Assembly: GCA_910579505.1 (NCBI GenBank)
Contig: CAJTTZ010000005.1
Coordinates: 1-64,000 of the forward strand
Reading direction: 5' to 3'
Source: an uncultured Lachnospiraceae bacterium
GTDB taxonomy: Bacteria > Bacillota > Clostridia > Lachnospirales > Lachnospiraceae
DNA length: 64,000 nt
In this document: positions 35,875 through 44,834 of the stretch, in pieces
Layout of the letters: every line of letters starts with the position of its first letter
How positions within the stretch are numbered: the stretch's first letter is position 1
Position numbers and translations under genes: made by a program
The notes under the pieces: generated by a model
What the model saw: the letters and a program-made list of their open reading frames with translations, nothing else
What the model was told of the DNA's origin: nothing
Databases searched by the model: none

Positions 35875-36360
35875 ATGGACAAGCTAACCCGGGAGCAGCG
35901 CCGCAAGAACATGCAGCATATAAAATCCCGCGACACTAAAATTGAAATTATATTGCGCAAAACATTATGGCATAAAGGCATCCGCTACAAAAAAAACTTC
36001 AAGGAACTACCCGGATCTCCGGATATTGCGATTACCAAATACAAAATTGCCATTTTCTGCGACGGCGAATTTTTTCATGGAAAAGACTGGGAAGTATTAA
36101 GGCCAAGGTTGCAGAGAGGTGCAAACAGTGAATTTTGGATATCCAAAATATCCCGCAACAAAGAGCGGGATGACGAGATTAACAAGAAATTGCTCTTTAT
36201 GGGATGGACTGTCATCCGTTTTTGGGGCGATGAGATCCAAAAACACCCCGACGAATGTGTAAAAGTTATAGAAGAAGCAATATTTGATATTATAATGCAG
36301 TCAAACGCTTCCATGGACGTGTGTCCAAATATTCGGAAGCACCCTGACCATACTATGTAA
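35875..36360 (+). CDS. Very short patch repair endonuclease Vsr
   Basis: The protein has 161 residues. Family landmarks are NMQHIKSRDTKIEIILRKTLWHKGIRYKKN, Asp50 in GSPDIA (the catalytic aspartate), and FCDGEFFHGKDW with His68. Vsr nicks next to T:G mismatches that arise when 5-methylcytosine deaminates, so it limits mutation at the sites of the neighbouring C5 methyltransferase. The last ~20 residues extend past the usual core. It is the third gene of the island, 12 bases after the endonuclease stop, and is followed by a terminator. Confidence 0.93.
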   Translation: MDKLTREQRRKNMQHIKSRDTKIEIILRKTLWHKGIRYKKNFKELPGSPDIAITKYKIAIFCDGEFFHGKDWEVLRPRLQRGANSEFWISKISRNKERDDEINKKLLFMGWTVIRFWGDEIQKHPDECVKVIEEAIFDIIMQSNASMDVCPNIRKHPDHTM

Positions 36361-36362
36361 AA

Positions 36363-36398
36363 CCGCACACCCAGACAACTGGATGTGCGGCAATTTTT
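36363..36398 (+). terminator. Terminator of the restriction-modification operon
   Basis: CCGCACACCCAG and CTGGATGTGCGG form a twelve-pair stem with one mismatch and an ACAA loop, followed by CAATTTTTAT. It lies directly after the vsr stop codon and between convergent vsr and glgB genes, so it may serve both. Confidence 0.85.
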
Positions 36399-36419
36399 AT
36401 ATAGCCCTTTCCTACTCCA

Positions 36420-38399
36420 CTAGAATACAAATATCGCAGCCGTATAAGGCGGAAGGTCAAACGAAATACTGTAATCCTTAAAATTACACGGCTCCTTCAC
36501 CGCTGTAATTTCAGCGGGGATCACGTTCCCGTTTCCGCCGAACCGCTTGTCATCACTGTTTAAGAGCAGTTTATACTTTTTCTTCTTCGGCACCCCGATC
36601 TTATAGTTTTCCCATTTCATGGGGGTCATGTTGAGGATAAACATGATATTGTTCTTGCCGGTTTTGTCCTTGCGGTAGAAGCTGTATGTACTGCGGTCGG
36701 CATCATCAGCGTTCAGCCACTCAAAGCCCGCCCAGTCATTGTCTATCGTATACAGTGCGGGATACTTACGGTAAAGGGCGAGCAGTTCCTTCACATACTC
36801 GTGCATACCCTTATTCTGCTCCTCGCCAAGTAAATTCCAGTCCAGCTCTCTCGTCTCGCTCCACTCTCTCTCCTGGCCGAAATCCTGTCCCATAAAGAGC
36901 AGCTTCTTGCCGGAATGCCCTATCATATAACCGTATCCCACGCGCAGATTCGCGTATTTATCCACCGGGTACCCGGGCATCTTGTTGACCATGGAGCATT
37001 TCAGATGCACCACCTCGTCGTGGGAGAGCGGCAGAATATAATTTTCGCTGTTGTTATAACTCATGGCAAAAGTCATGGCGTAATGGTTATTCTTTCGGAA
37101 ATAGGGATCAAGCTTCATATATTCGCAGAAATCATGCATCCATCCCATATTCCACTTAAAACTGAACCCAAGACCGTCCTCTTCCACCTTGCCTGTCACC
37201 TTCGGCCATGCCGTAGACTCCTCCGCAATGGTGAGGAACCCGGGATATGCACCGTGGACCACGGAATTGAGGTGTTTAAAAAATTCAATCGCATCCAGAT
37301 TTTCATTGCCGCCGTATTTATTCGGTACCCACTGGCCTTCCTGCTTACTGTAATCCAGATAAAGCATGGATGCCACGGCATCAATCCGAATACCGTCGAT
37401 GTGGTATTCCCTGATCCAATAGAGAACGTTCGCAATCAGGAAATTCCTGACCTCATTTTTCGCATAATTGAAAATCTTAGTCCCCCAGTCGGGATGCTCT
37501 CCGATCCTCGGGTCGGGATGCTCAAAAATACACTGTCCGTCGAAGCGTCCTAATCCGTGCGCGTCGGTCGCAAAATGCGCCGGAACCCAGTCCAGAATAA
37601 CGCCAATTTTATTTTTGTGAAGCGTATTGATCAGATACATAAAATCGGACGGATCACCATGTCTGGAAGTAGGCGCGTAATAACCTGTCACCTGATACCC
37701 CCATGAGCCGTCAAACGGATATTCCGCAATACCCATGAGCTCTATATGTGTGTAGTGCATCTCTTTCAGGTAATCTACGATCCTGTCCGCAAACTCACGG
37801 TAATTATAGAAGCCTTCCTCCGTACCGTCGGGATGTTTCATCCAGGAACCAATGTGGCACTCATAGATCGCCATGGGCTCCTGATTATAGTCCTTGCCGT
37901 CCCTGGCTGTCATCCATGCGCTGTCCGACCATTTGAACTTGCTGATATCAAAGGTTTTGGAAGCATTGCCCGGACGCATTTCCGCATAGTTGGCAAAGGG
38001 ATCCGCTTTATAAAGTTTTTCACCCGCGGGCGTGCGAATCAGGTACTTATACAGTTCATTCTCGCCCACACCCGGAATGAAAAGCTTATAGATCCCGCCG
38101 GGCCCCAGCTTCTCCATTGCATGCTCTTCTTCATCCCAGCCGTTAAAAGTGCCTATCACGTGAACACTTGCGGCATTGGGCGCCCATACAGCAAAAAACA
38201 TACCCTTCTTGCCGTTTTCCACGGAAGGATGCGCCCCCAGCTTTTTATAAATGTCATAATGCGTTCCCTGCGCGAACACATACTGGTCCGCCTCAGAGAT
38301 AAATACTTCTTCCATCGTTTCCTTCTCTACTTTTTTGGGCGACGTCCTCACCTGCTTTTTCTGCGCCTCGGACGACTTAGCCGCTTTCTTTACTGCCAT
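36420..38399 (-). CDS. 1,4-alpha-glucan branching enzyme GlgB
   Basis: This 659-residue GH13 enzyme makes alpha-1,6 branches in glycogen. It has a lysine-rich ~25-residue tail at the start, a CBM48 domain (FFAVWAPNAASVHVIGTFNGWDE) and a catalytic barrel. The barrel contains VPAHFATDAHGL, GIRIDAVASMLYLDY (nucleophile Asp), LTIAEESTAWP (acid Glu) and PLSHDEVVH (third acid). A C-terminal beta domain ends in IFVF. AGGGGG precedes the ATG. No other glycogen genes lie nearby in the window. Confidence 0.95.
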   Translation of the reverse strand: MAVKKAAKSSEAQKKQVRTSPKKVEKETMEEVFISEADQYVFAQGTHYDIYKKLGAHPSVENGKKGMFFAVWAPNAASVHVIGTFNGWDEEEHAMEKLGPGGIYKLFIPGVGENELYKYLIRTPAGEKLYKADPFANYAEMRPGNASKTFDISKFKWSDSAWMTARDGKDYNQEPMAIYECHIGSWMKHPDGTEEGFYNYREFADRIVDYLKEMHYTHIELMGIAEYPFDGSWGYQVTGYYAPTSRHGDPSDFMYLINTLHKNKIGVILDWVPAHFATDAHGLGRFDGQCIFEHPDPRIGEHPDWGTKIFNYAKNEVRNFLIANVLYWIREYHIDGIRIDAVASMLYLDYSKQEGQWVPNKYGGNENLDAIEFFKHLNSVVHGAYPGFLTIAEESTAWPKVTGKVEEDGLGFSFKWNMGWMHDFCEYMKLDPYFRKNNHYAMTFAMSYNNSENYILPLSHDEVVHLKCSMVNKMPGYPVDKYANLRVGYGYMIGHSGKKLLFMGQDFGQEREWSETRELDWNLLGEEQNKGMHEYVKELLALYRKYPALYTIDNDWAGFEWLNADDADRSTYSFYRKDKTGKNNIMFILNMTPMKWENYKIGVPKKKKYKLLLNSDDKRFGGNGNVIPAEITAVKEPCNFKDYSISFDLPPYTAAIFVF

Positions 38400-38452
38400 A
38401 ACCTAACCCCCTGTTTTTATTACATTAAGAGTTCATGATAGACTGCCTTCTT

Positions 38453-41083
38453 TTAGTAATGCATGAAGTCCTTCTCGCGCAGTATAATCATGTCCTCTTC
38501 ATCATACCTCTTTGCGAGCAAAATATCCATAAAATGTTTCGGTGTTTTTTTATTTGCATACTCAATCGCTTCATCCACCAGGTCTTTCACTTCGGCGATT
38601 GTCACTTCATGGTCACTTGTCTGTCTGTCCGCAATCCTTGTATGAAGCGCGAGAATACCAAATTCATCAATGGAATACTCCATATCTTCCGCATACTGCT
38701 TCGCGTATGCCACCAGCGACTCATTGTCCAGCGGTTCAATGTCCACGCGCAGATTAAAACTGTTTGCAAGCGCGCTGTGTTTGGAAAACAGCTCATTCAC
38801 TTCGGATTTGGTTCCTACAAGCAGCGCCAGAAGACCCATATTTTCCTTCTCAAGTACCTTAATCATGGATGCCACGGTAGCTGCTTTCAGCTTGGATGCC
38901 TCCACAATTATTAATGCCCCGTTATCCAGCTTTGAAAAGGTTGCCTCCACATCCTTTTTATTCAGGACATGACCTTCTATCTTCGCGACCTTCCCGGAAA
39001 AATTGCTGTCATTGTACTGCATTTCACGGATCAGCGCCTTTGCCAGGGACATTGTCGTAATCTCTTCCTCCCCGGTGATAATGATATTGCCCGTGCAGGA
39101 CGCCAGGCTCATATTGTCCAGCACATGGATCAACTGTCTCTTTGACTTACGCTGATGGACAAATTTCCCAAAGAGCTCCTGTTCCTCAGGGCTGAGTTCC
39201 CTGTCCCTCGCATTTCCTTCCTCGGAGTCAGCGTCTTCTGCTTCCTGCGCCTTGGCGGCTTCCCTCGCGGGTCTCTCCGGCTTCTCCAGAGGCTTCTTTC
39301 CATCTTCCTCCGCCGTCTCTGTATCTTCCAAAGTATCTGCGTCTTCCGGCTCCCGAACCGATTCCTGTTCTTCCTCCGGTTTGCGGACAGCCGCCTGCTT
39401 TTCCTTTTTAGCCGGAATGTCCCCATCCGGCATATCATCCGGGAAAACCACCTTCTTCACATGAGGATTCCTGCCGGATTCCTTCATAATTGCCGCCATA
39501 AAGGCTTTTTCCAGCTCTTCGAGAAGGCCGTTCTTCGTCGCCTCGTCAAAGCTCGCAAACAGGCTGCCCGTCTGCGCCATAATATGCTGGCGGACGTCCT
39601 CCATCCGCTTCTCCTGATTGTCCTTTTTCAGCTGTTCCCACTCAGCCATAATATCGTCAATGCTGAGCTGCCCGGTGATCTGCTTCTCCACTTTCTCTGC
39701 GTCAGGCAGCACAAAACTGATCTGTCCGTCGTACTCCTGTGACAGATATTTATCATATTCTGTAGGCTTGGAAGCCGCAAGGGCCTGTTCCCTGAGCGCT
39801 CTGGCCTGCAGCCGCTCCGCTTCCCTCGTCATTTCCTCTATAATTTTCTGTGCGTCAAAGACAGCTGTGTCATCCCGCACGATCTCTTCGCTTGCCGTTT
39901 GCAGCTCTTCCTCATTTAGGGCGTTTACATTAGGCAGCTTCGCCGTTTCCTCCAGAAGCGGAGCAATGATCGTATCCGTAATGGACGACTCGGGCTTCCG
40001 CTCTCCTGGCTTCTCAAAAGGTATCGGCTGCTTTGCTTCTGGAACATCCGGCTCCGCCGCTGCACTGCCCCCAAAACTTTCCGAGGCGTCATCATCCTCG
40101 AACGCATCATCATCCGTCTCATAAGTATCTTCGAGATACGGCTCCTCCTCGAACTCCTCCAGACCCTCCGGCATAGCTGACAATTCTTCCGATTCCCGCA
40201 CACCGGCAGACACATCGTCCCCGTCATCTAAAACCTCTTTCATGCTCTCAGCCAGCGCCATCTGAAGATTTATGGTATTATACTGCCCCACATCCACCGT
40301 CTTGACCTCAGGCAGTTCAGTCGTCGGCGCGGCCAGCACATCCTCCTCTTCGCCATAAATTCCGTTCTCTCCGTGGCTGATCTCTTCCGCTACCTGTGTA
40401 TCTCCCGAAATCTCATCGGGCTCTTCCTCCGCCACCGGCTCTTCGTCCACATTTGCCCCGGCGCTTCTCCCCTCAATGTACGCGTCATACTTTTCCTGCT
40501 GCTCTGGGCTAAGCGGCTGATGCAGCGCCTTTAGCTCAAGCGCCTTGATCACATACCTTCCCTCACCAAACCAGAGGAACATCTCGTCGCATTCCTCCAC
40601 ACATTTCGTGGTCAACCCAATACGGTGATAGAGATAAGCCAGCTCGTACACCCACTTTTCTCTCGGTTCCCGCTTCTTAAACTCCTCCAAAATCGCGATC
40701 CGCTCTTCTATGCTGACGTCCAGCGCCTCATAAAGGCGGTACTGCAAGACATAGCGCCCCGTATCCCTTGGCGCAATCTGCACAAATTCTTTGTAGTATT
40801 CGCTCGCCTGGTCGTATTCACCCATTTTAATACAAAGTTCGCACAGAGAATAGATAATCAGTCTGCCCGTAGGATGCTTTTCATACGCAAGAAGAAGAAT
40901 ATCCTTGCTCTCCTGAAATCTTCTGTTGATCTTATACAGATCGCTGATTGTGCAGAGCATCATTACGCTTCTTACCCTGCGCCAGTCAATTTTATCCGCT
41001 ATCTTGGCCGCTTCCGCGTACTCTCCCTCTGCTATCAGCGCCTTGATCTCATCTGCGCTTGCTTTGTATTCAAACTTATCCAA
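38453..41083 (-). CDS. TPR protein with a C-terminal degenerate AAA-like domain
   Basis: The protein has about 876 residues. The N-terminal ~220 residues form helical tetratricopeptide-like repeats (EYAEAAKIADKIDWRRVRSVMML, YDQASEYYKEFVQIAPRD). Next comes a ~380-residue acidic, Glu/Pro/Ala-rich region. The C-terminal ~240 residues look like the ATPase region of CbxX/SpoVK-type AAA proteins, but the P-loop reads ITGEEEITTMSLAKAL without Gly-Lys-Thr. A Walker B-like stretch, GALIIVEASKL, also lacks the acidic pair. A TTG start at 41083 has GAGGTG six bases before it; a GTG three codons earlier and a TTG at 41182 are alternatives. I recognise the architecture from Lachnospiraceae but no function is known to me. 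Confidence 0.65.
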   Translation of the reverse strand: MDKFEYKASADEIKALIAEGEYAEAAKIADKIDWRRVRSVMMLCTISDLYKINRRFQESKDILLLAYEKHPTGRLIIYSLCELCIKMGEYDQASEYYKEFVQIAPRDTGRYVLQYRLYEALDVSIEERIAILEEFKKREPREKWVYELAYLYHRIGLTTKCVEECDEMFLWFGEGRYVIKALELKALHQPLSPEQQEKYDAYIEGRSAGANVDEEPVAEEEPDEISGDTQVAEEISHGENGIYGEEEDVLAAPTTELPEVKTVDVGQYNTINLQMALAESMKEVLDDGDDVSAGVRESEELSAMPEGLEEFEEEPYLEDTYETDDDAFEDDDASESFGGSAAAEPDVPEAKQPIPFEKPGERKPESSITDTIIAPLLEETAKLPNVNALNEEELQTASEEIVRDDTAVFDAQKIIEEMTREAERLQARALREQALAASKPTEYDKYLSQEYDGQISFVLPDAEKVEKQITGQLSIDDIMAEWEQLKKDNQEKRMEDVRQHIMAQTGSLFASFDEATKNGLLEELEKAFMAAIMKESGRNPHVKKVVFPDDMPDGDIPAKKEKQAAVRKPEEEQESVREPEDADTLEDTETAEEDGKKPLEKPERPAREAAKAQEAEDADSEEGNARDRELSPEEQELFGKFVHQRKSKRQLIHVLDNMSLASCTGNIIITGEEEITTMSLAKALIREMQYNDSNFSGKVAKIEGHVLNKKDVEATFSKLDNGALIIVEASKLKAATVASMIKVLEKENMGLLALLVGTKSEVNELFSKHSALANSFNLRVDIEPLDNESLVAYAKQYAEDMEYSIDEFGILALHTRIADRQTSDHEVTIAEVKDLVDEAIEYANKKTPKHFMDILLAKRYDEEDMIILREKDFMHY

Positions 41084-41272
41084 GGTACTCACCTCATCAA
41101 CGTACTTTTGCTGTTTTATCCGTCTACACACTGACCCTATGATCTGTTTCAGTTTACCATAGTCCCTTATCAATGTAAACAAATTCCGTCGAAAAAAGTA
41201 CCTTCCCTCCCAATATATGGAACTATATTACAAAATTATCCCTTTATCTTGTATTTTAATAAAAGACGCCCC

Positions 41273-42139
41273 TCACTTTCTCATCTGCAAAAGGCGGGCA
41301 GACAATTCAGCAAACTGTTCCAAAGTAAACGTCTCCCCGCGCACCATTGGAGCAAGTCCCATCTCTTCCAGAGCCGTCTCCACCTGACCTCTTGTCACAC
41401 CCAGACCGGGTGCATTGGCAAGACCGTTTGCCAATGTTTTTCGTCTCTGGTTAAAAGACGCCCGGATAACGGCAAACAGAAACGTTTCGTCAGCCGCTTC
41501 CACCGGCGGCTTCTCATATCTCGTCAGCCGTACCACCGTGCTGTCCACATTGGGGCGGGGCAGAAAGCAGGACGCCGGCACCCTCGCGACTATTTCCGGC
41601 TTCGCATAATACTGTACCGCCAGCGACAAAGCCCCGTAATCCTTGGAACCCGGTCCCGTTTTCATCCGATCTGCCACCTCGCTCTGTACCATGACCGTGA
41701 TGCTCGCAAGCGGCATCCTGCTCTCAAAAAGCGCCATAATAATCGGTGTCGTTATATAATAGGGAAGATTCGCCACCACCTTAACAGGGCGTCCTCCGTT
41801 TTCCTCCGCCAGCGCGGCAAGGTCCACCTTCAAAATGTCCTCACACAAAACCGTGACATTCTCATAAGAAGACAGGGTCTCCTCCAGAATCGGTATCAAT
41901 TCTCTGTCAATCTCCACCGCCGTCACCCGTCCCGCCGCCTCCGCAAGGTACTGCGTCATAGTGCCGATTCCGGGACCAATCTCTAAAACATAGTCCTCTT
42001 TCGTAATCTGTGCCGCCTCCACGATCTTTACAAGGATATTGGCGTCGATCAGAAAATTCTGCCCGTATTTTTTCTGCATACGAAACTGATATTTTTTTAG
42101 TATCTCGGAAGTATTTGTAAAATTTCCCAGATCCGCCAT
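41273..42139 (-). CDS. 16S rRNA dimethyladenosine transferase RsmA (KsgA)
   Basis: This 288-residue enzyme dimethylates two adjacent adenines in the 3' helix of 16S rRNA. Motif I is VLEIGPGIGTMTQYL and motif IV is VVANLPYYITTPI; the N-terminal KKYGQNFLID is the family lead-in, and the C-terminal helical domain (RASFNQRRKTLANGL) is complete. The ATG at 42139 follows GAGAGGT. The tatD gene lies 80 bases upstream on the same strand, a common clostridial pair. Confidence 0.96.
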   Translation of the reverse strand: MADLGNFTNTSEILKKYQFRMQKKYGQNFLIDANILVKIVEAAQITKEDYVLEIGPGIGTMTQYLAEAAGRVTAVEIDRELIPILEETLSSYENVTVLCEDILKVDLAALAEENGGRPVKVVANLPYYITTPIIMALFESRMPLASITVMVQSEVADRMKTGPGSKDYGALSLAVQYYAKPEIVARVPASCFLPRPNVDSTVVRLTRYEKPPVEAADETFLFAVIRASFNQRRKTLANGLANAPGLGVTRGQVETALEEMGLAPMVRGETFTLEQFAELSARLLQMRK

Positions 42140-42218
42140 TTCAATACCTCTCTTCTTCCCACTGCCAGCCTCCGCGCCTCGCTTCCGCACAAAGACCATT
42201 CGGCCGCCATCCCTTCCC

Positions 42219-42983
42219 CTAGATTCCAAATAGCCTTCTCGCGTTGCGCTCTGTAGTTTCCACTACTTCCTCATAGGAAATCCCCTTTAATTCCGCAATA
42301 GCCTCAGCCACATAGGGAAGGTTTAACGAAGTATTTCGCTCTCCCCGGTGCGGATCCGGCGCAAGGTACGGGCTGTCCGTCTCCAAAAGAATCTTTTCCA
42401 GAGGGATATACTGCACCGCTTCTTTCAGTTTCTTCGCATTCTTAAAGGTAATAACACCGCCGATACCAAAATAGAAATCCATGTTCAAATATTCCCGGGC
42501 CATCTCCTTCGCATAAGAAAAGCAGTGCACCACGCCGCCGATCTCCCCGGCACGATGCGCCTGCATGATGTCTAATGTATCTTTCGCCGCCTCCCTGGAG
42601 TGAATAATCACAGGAAGCTTTACCTCTTCCGCAAGCGCAAGCTGCCTGGCAAACCATTCTTTCTGCACAGATACCGCCGGGTCGGGGTAATGGTAATCCA
42701 GCCCTGTCTCACCTACCGCTATGATCTTTTCATGGCTGCACCACGCGCGCAGCTGTTCCATGCCCTCCTCCGAAAGCTCCTCCACCTCGCTCGGATGCAC
42801 GCCCACCGCCCCGTATATAAAAGGATACTGCTCCGTCAGCCTCACCGTCGCCGCACTCCCCGCAAGACTTGCCCCGATATTGACCACCGTGCCGATCCCG
42901 CACGCCGCCAGCGAAGAAAGCAGTTCCTCCCTGTCCGCGTCAAAATCCTCGTCATCATAATGTGCATGACTCTCAAAGATCAT
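42219..42983 (-). CDS. TatD family metal-dependent hydrolase
   Basis: This 254-residue TIM-barrel hydrolase has the N-terminal ESHAHYDDEDFD, with His6 and His8 as metal ligands. GAVGVHPSEVEEL, AVGETGLDYH, PVIIHSREA, HCFSY and LLETDSPYLAP follow, all standard TatD/YabD landmarks. Members act as 3'-5' exonucleases or deoxyribonucleases. GGGAGAGG lies before the ATG. It is upstream of rsmA. Confidence 0.94.
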   Translation of the reverse strand: MIFESHAHYDDEDFDADREELLSSLAACGIGTVVNIGASLAGSAATVRLTEQYPFIYGAVGVHPSEVEELSEEGMEQLRAWCSHEKIIAVGETGLDYHYPDPAVSVQKEWFARQLALAEEVKLPVIIHSREAAKDTLDIMQAHRAGEIGGVVHCFSYAKEMAREYLNMDFYFGIGGVITFKNAKKLKEAVQYIPLEKILLETDSPYLAPDPHRGERNTSLNLPYVAEAIAELKGISYEEVVETTERNARRLFGI

Positions 42984-43133
42984 AAAACCTCTCCCTCCCG
43001 CTGTTCATGCCACGCGCTTATCAAAGCCGCATAAGCCAGTTGTTTCAATCTGTGAATAATGTATCATCTCAGCCTGCCAAATGCAAATACTAAAAAATTT
43101 TGAAATATTCTTAAAAAAACTTTAAAAAAATAC

Positions 43134-43162
43134 TTGCATTACGGAAAACATTATACTATAAT
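43134..43162 (+). promoter_or_regulatory. Promoter of tRNA-Lys
   Basis: TTGCAT and a perfect TATAAT are separated by 17 bases, about 70 bases upstream of the tRNA. The surrounding DNA is very AT-rich (runs of A and T from 43090), as is common for strong stable-RNA promoters. Confidence 0.85.
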
Positions 43163-43233
43163 AACTCTTGCGTTGGTTCGAAGGGTTTGAAAACCTTGAT
43201 TTTCAGCTATTTGAACGACACAAACGAGGACAT

Positions 43234-43306
43234 GCACCGCTAGCTCAGTTGGTAGAGCACCTGACTCTTAATCAGGGTGTCCAGGGTTCGAGCCCCTGGC
43301 GGTGCA
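43234..43306 (+). tRNA. tRNA-Lys (anticodon CUU)
   Basis: This is a 73-nt cloverleaf with acceptor GCACCGC/GCGGTGC plus discriminator A and D-arm TAGCTCAGTTGGTAGAGCA. The anticodon stem and loop CTGA-CTCTTAA-TCAG give anticodon CUU for AAG, and the T-arm is CCAGG GTTCGAG CCCCTGG. CCA is not encoded. Confidence 0.97.
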
Positions 43307-43425
43307 GTTGGAAGGACTGTTTTTGGAGACGTAAGCGCTCTGGGGACGGTTCTTTTCTTTTTTATGAGCAAAGTTAGCTACGCAGCAGCGGCTTTACGAA
43401 TGGCGCGGGTTGAGCCGCCTCCGCC

Positions 43426-44274
43426 TCAAAACTGCACCCCCAAAAGCTGTATCAGCACGCCGCCGCACACGCCAAGCACATACAAAAGCCCGAAGATCCG
43501 CAGCGTTTCCTTCCTGTCCTCGTTTACCCGGGAAAGTACCAGAAAACCCACGCCCGATCCTGACAAAAGTCCTGCCATCAATGCGCCCGCACCGAGCACG
43601 CCGCCCAGATAAAGCTGGGTCAGTATGACGGAGGACGCACAGTTCGGTATCATACCCACAAGCGCAGATACAAACAGGCTGAGTGCAGGCTTATTTAAAA
43701 CCACGGCTGCCAGAGTCTCCTCTCCGACCAGCGCAATCACAAAGTTTAACATCAGGGAAACTACTATAATATATAAGAAAATTTTCCATGTATGGCTGAA
43801 AGCCGACCGCCAGATACCTCTTTCACAATGGCAGTGCTGCCGTTCACACAGATGCTCAATCTGCGGCTCCTCCTTCCTCCGAAATAACGCATCCACAAGA
43901 AACCCTGCCGCAACCGCAAAAAGCACTTTTATCAGAAGCACCTTCCCAATCATGGAAATACCTACATTCTCAGATATCATAATAGGCAGCATTTCATCTG
44001 ATGTAGACAAAAATACAGCTATGAGAGTGCCCATAGTAATAATTCTGCCCGCATAGAGATTCGCGGCAGCCGCAGAAAACCCGCACTGCGGAAAAATGCC
44101 CAAAAGGCCTCCGATTGCAGGCCCTGCCTTTCCCGATTTTCTGACCACCGCCTGCATTTTCCCTCCCGTCCAATGCTCTAAGCTCTCCATTGCAAGATAA
44201 GCCAGAAACAAAAACGGCAGAATCCTAATACCATCCACCAGGGTATCGCATACCACGTCCAAAACAATTTCCAT
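43426..44274 (-). CDS. Predicted heavy-metal exporter (ArsP_2-type permease)
   Basis: This 282-residue membrane protein has about eight hydrophobic helices in two similar halves. The first half contains GIFPQCGFSAAAANLYAGRIITMGTL and the second GMIPNCASSVILTQLYLGGVLGAGAL, the duplicated P-x-C motif of the family of putative 10-TM heavy-metal exporters. A His/Cys-rich cytoplasmic loop (HLCERQHCHCERG) could bind metal. The ATG at 44274 has AGAGG upstream. The transported ion is unknown; manganese and arsenicals have been proposed for relatives. Confidence 0.75.
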   Translation of the reverse strand: MEIVLDVVCDTLVDGIRILPFLFLAYLAMESLEHWTGGKMQAVVRKSGKAGPAIGGLLGIFPQCGFSAAAANLYAGRIITMGTLIAVFLSTSDEMLPIMISENVGISMIGKVLLIKVLFAVAAGFLVDALFRRKEEPQIEHLCERQHCHCERGIWRSAFSHTWKIFLYIIVVSLMLNFVIALVGEETLAAVVLNKPALSLFVSALVGMIPNCASSVILTQLYLGGVLGAGALMAGLLSGSGVGFLVLSRVNEDRKETLRIFGLLYVLGVCGGVLIQLLGVQF

Positions 44275-44496
44275 ACTTTCCTCTCTATACTCCATATTAT
44301 TTATGCCCTATTGAAAAGGCACAGCGAAAGTTACCAAATTATAATACCATTCTTTCAAAAAAAAGCAAGCATGGGTAATTTTGCACAAAAAGCGCAAATT
44401 TTTCTCTTTTCACCAAATTTCCGCGAAATAGTGATTGCTTCCTTGGGGAAAATGTACTAATATAGAATTGTGTAGCTTTTATGAGGGAGGTTCGGA

Positions 44497-44766
44497 ATGG
44501 AAGGGTTAAAGAATATCATGGAGGATGCCGTGGAATATCAGCTCAATAAGCTGCTTCCCACGATGCCCGAGATTTGTTCCTGTGATAATTGCAAGTTGGA
44601 CATGATGTCCTACGCGCTGAACAGACTTTCGCCCCAATATGTACGTACGGATACTGGAGCACTTTTTCAAAAATTAAACAATTACCAGCCGCAGGCTGAG
44701 GTGGAGATTCTTGCAACTGTGATGTCCGCCATTAATAAGATCGGCTCACATCCCCAGCATGATTGA
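44497..44766 (+). CDS. ComFB-type late competence protein
   Basis: This 89-residue protein of the ComFB family shows the pattern CSCDNCKLDMMSYALNRLSPQYV, with a CxxC pair near residues 29-32. Family members were named from the Bacillus comF operon and some bind cyclic dinucleotides; its role here is unknown. GGGAGG lies before the ATG. It is a single plus-strand gene divergent from the metal exporter, with its own terminator. A TTGCTT-17-TAATAT promoter can be read just upstream (about 44428-44456). Confidence 0.85.
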   Translation: MEGLKNIMEDAVEYQLNKLLPTMPEICSCDNCKLDMMSYALNRLSPQYVRTDTGALFQKLNNYQPQAEVEILATVMSAINKIGSHPQHD

Positions 44767-44786
44767 TTTTATTTTTCTATGACGCA

Positions 44787-44816
44787 AAACCGGATGCACG
44801 TGCACCCGGTTTTTTT
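44787..44816 (+). terminator. Terminator between comFB and the anti-sigma gene
   Basis: AAACCGG-AT-GCAC and GTGC-AC-CCGGTTT pair in a GC-rich hairpin followed by seven T. The genes on both sides converge here; the A-rich left flank is short, so it mainly serves comFB. Confidence 0.85.
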
Positions 44817-44834
44817 CATGCCATCTATTTTTCT

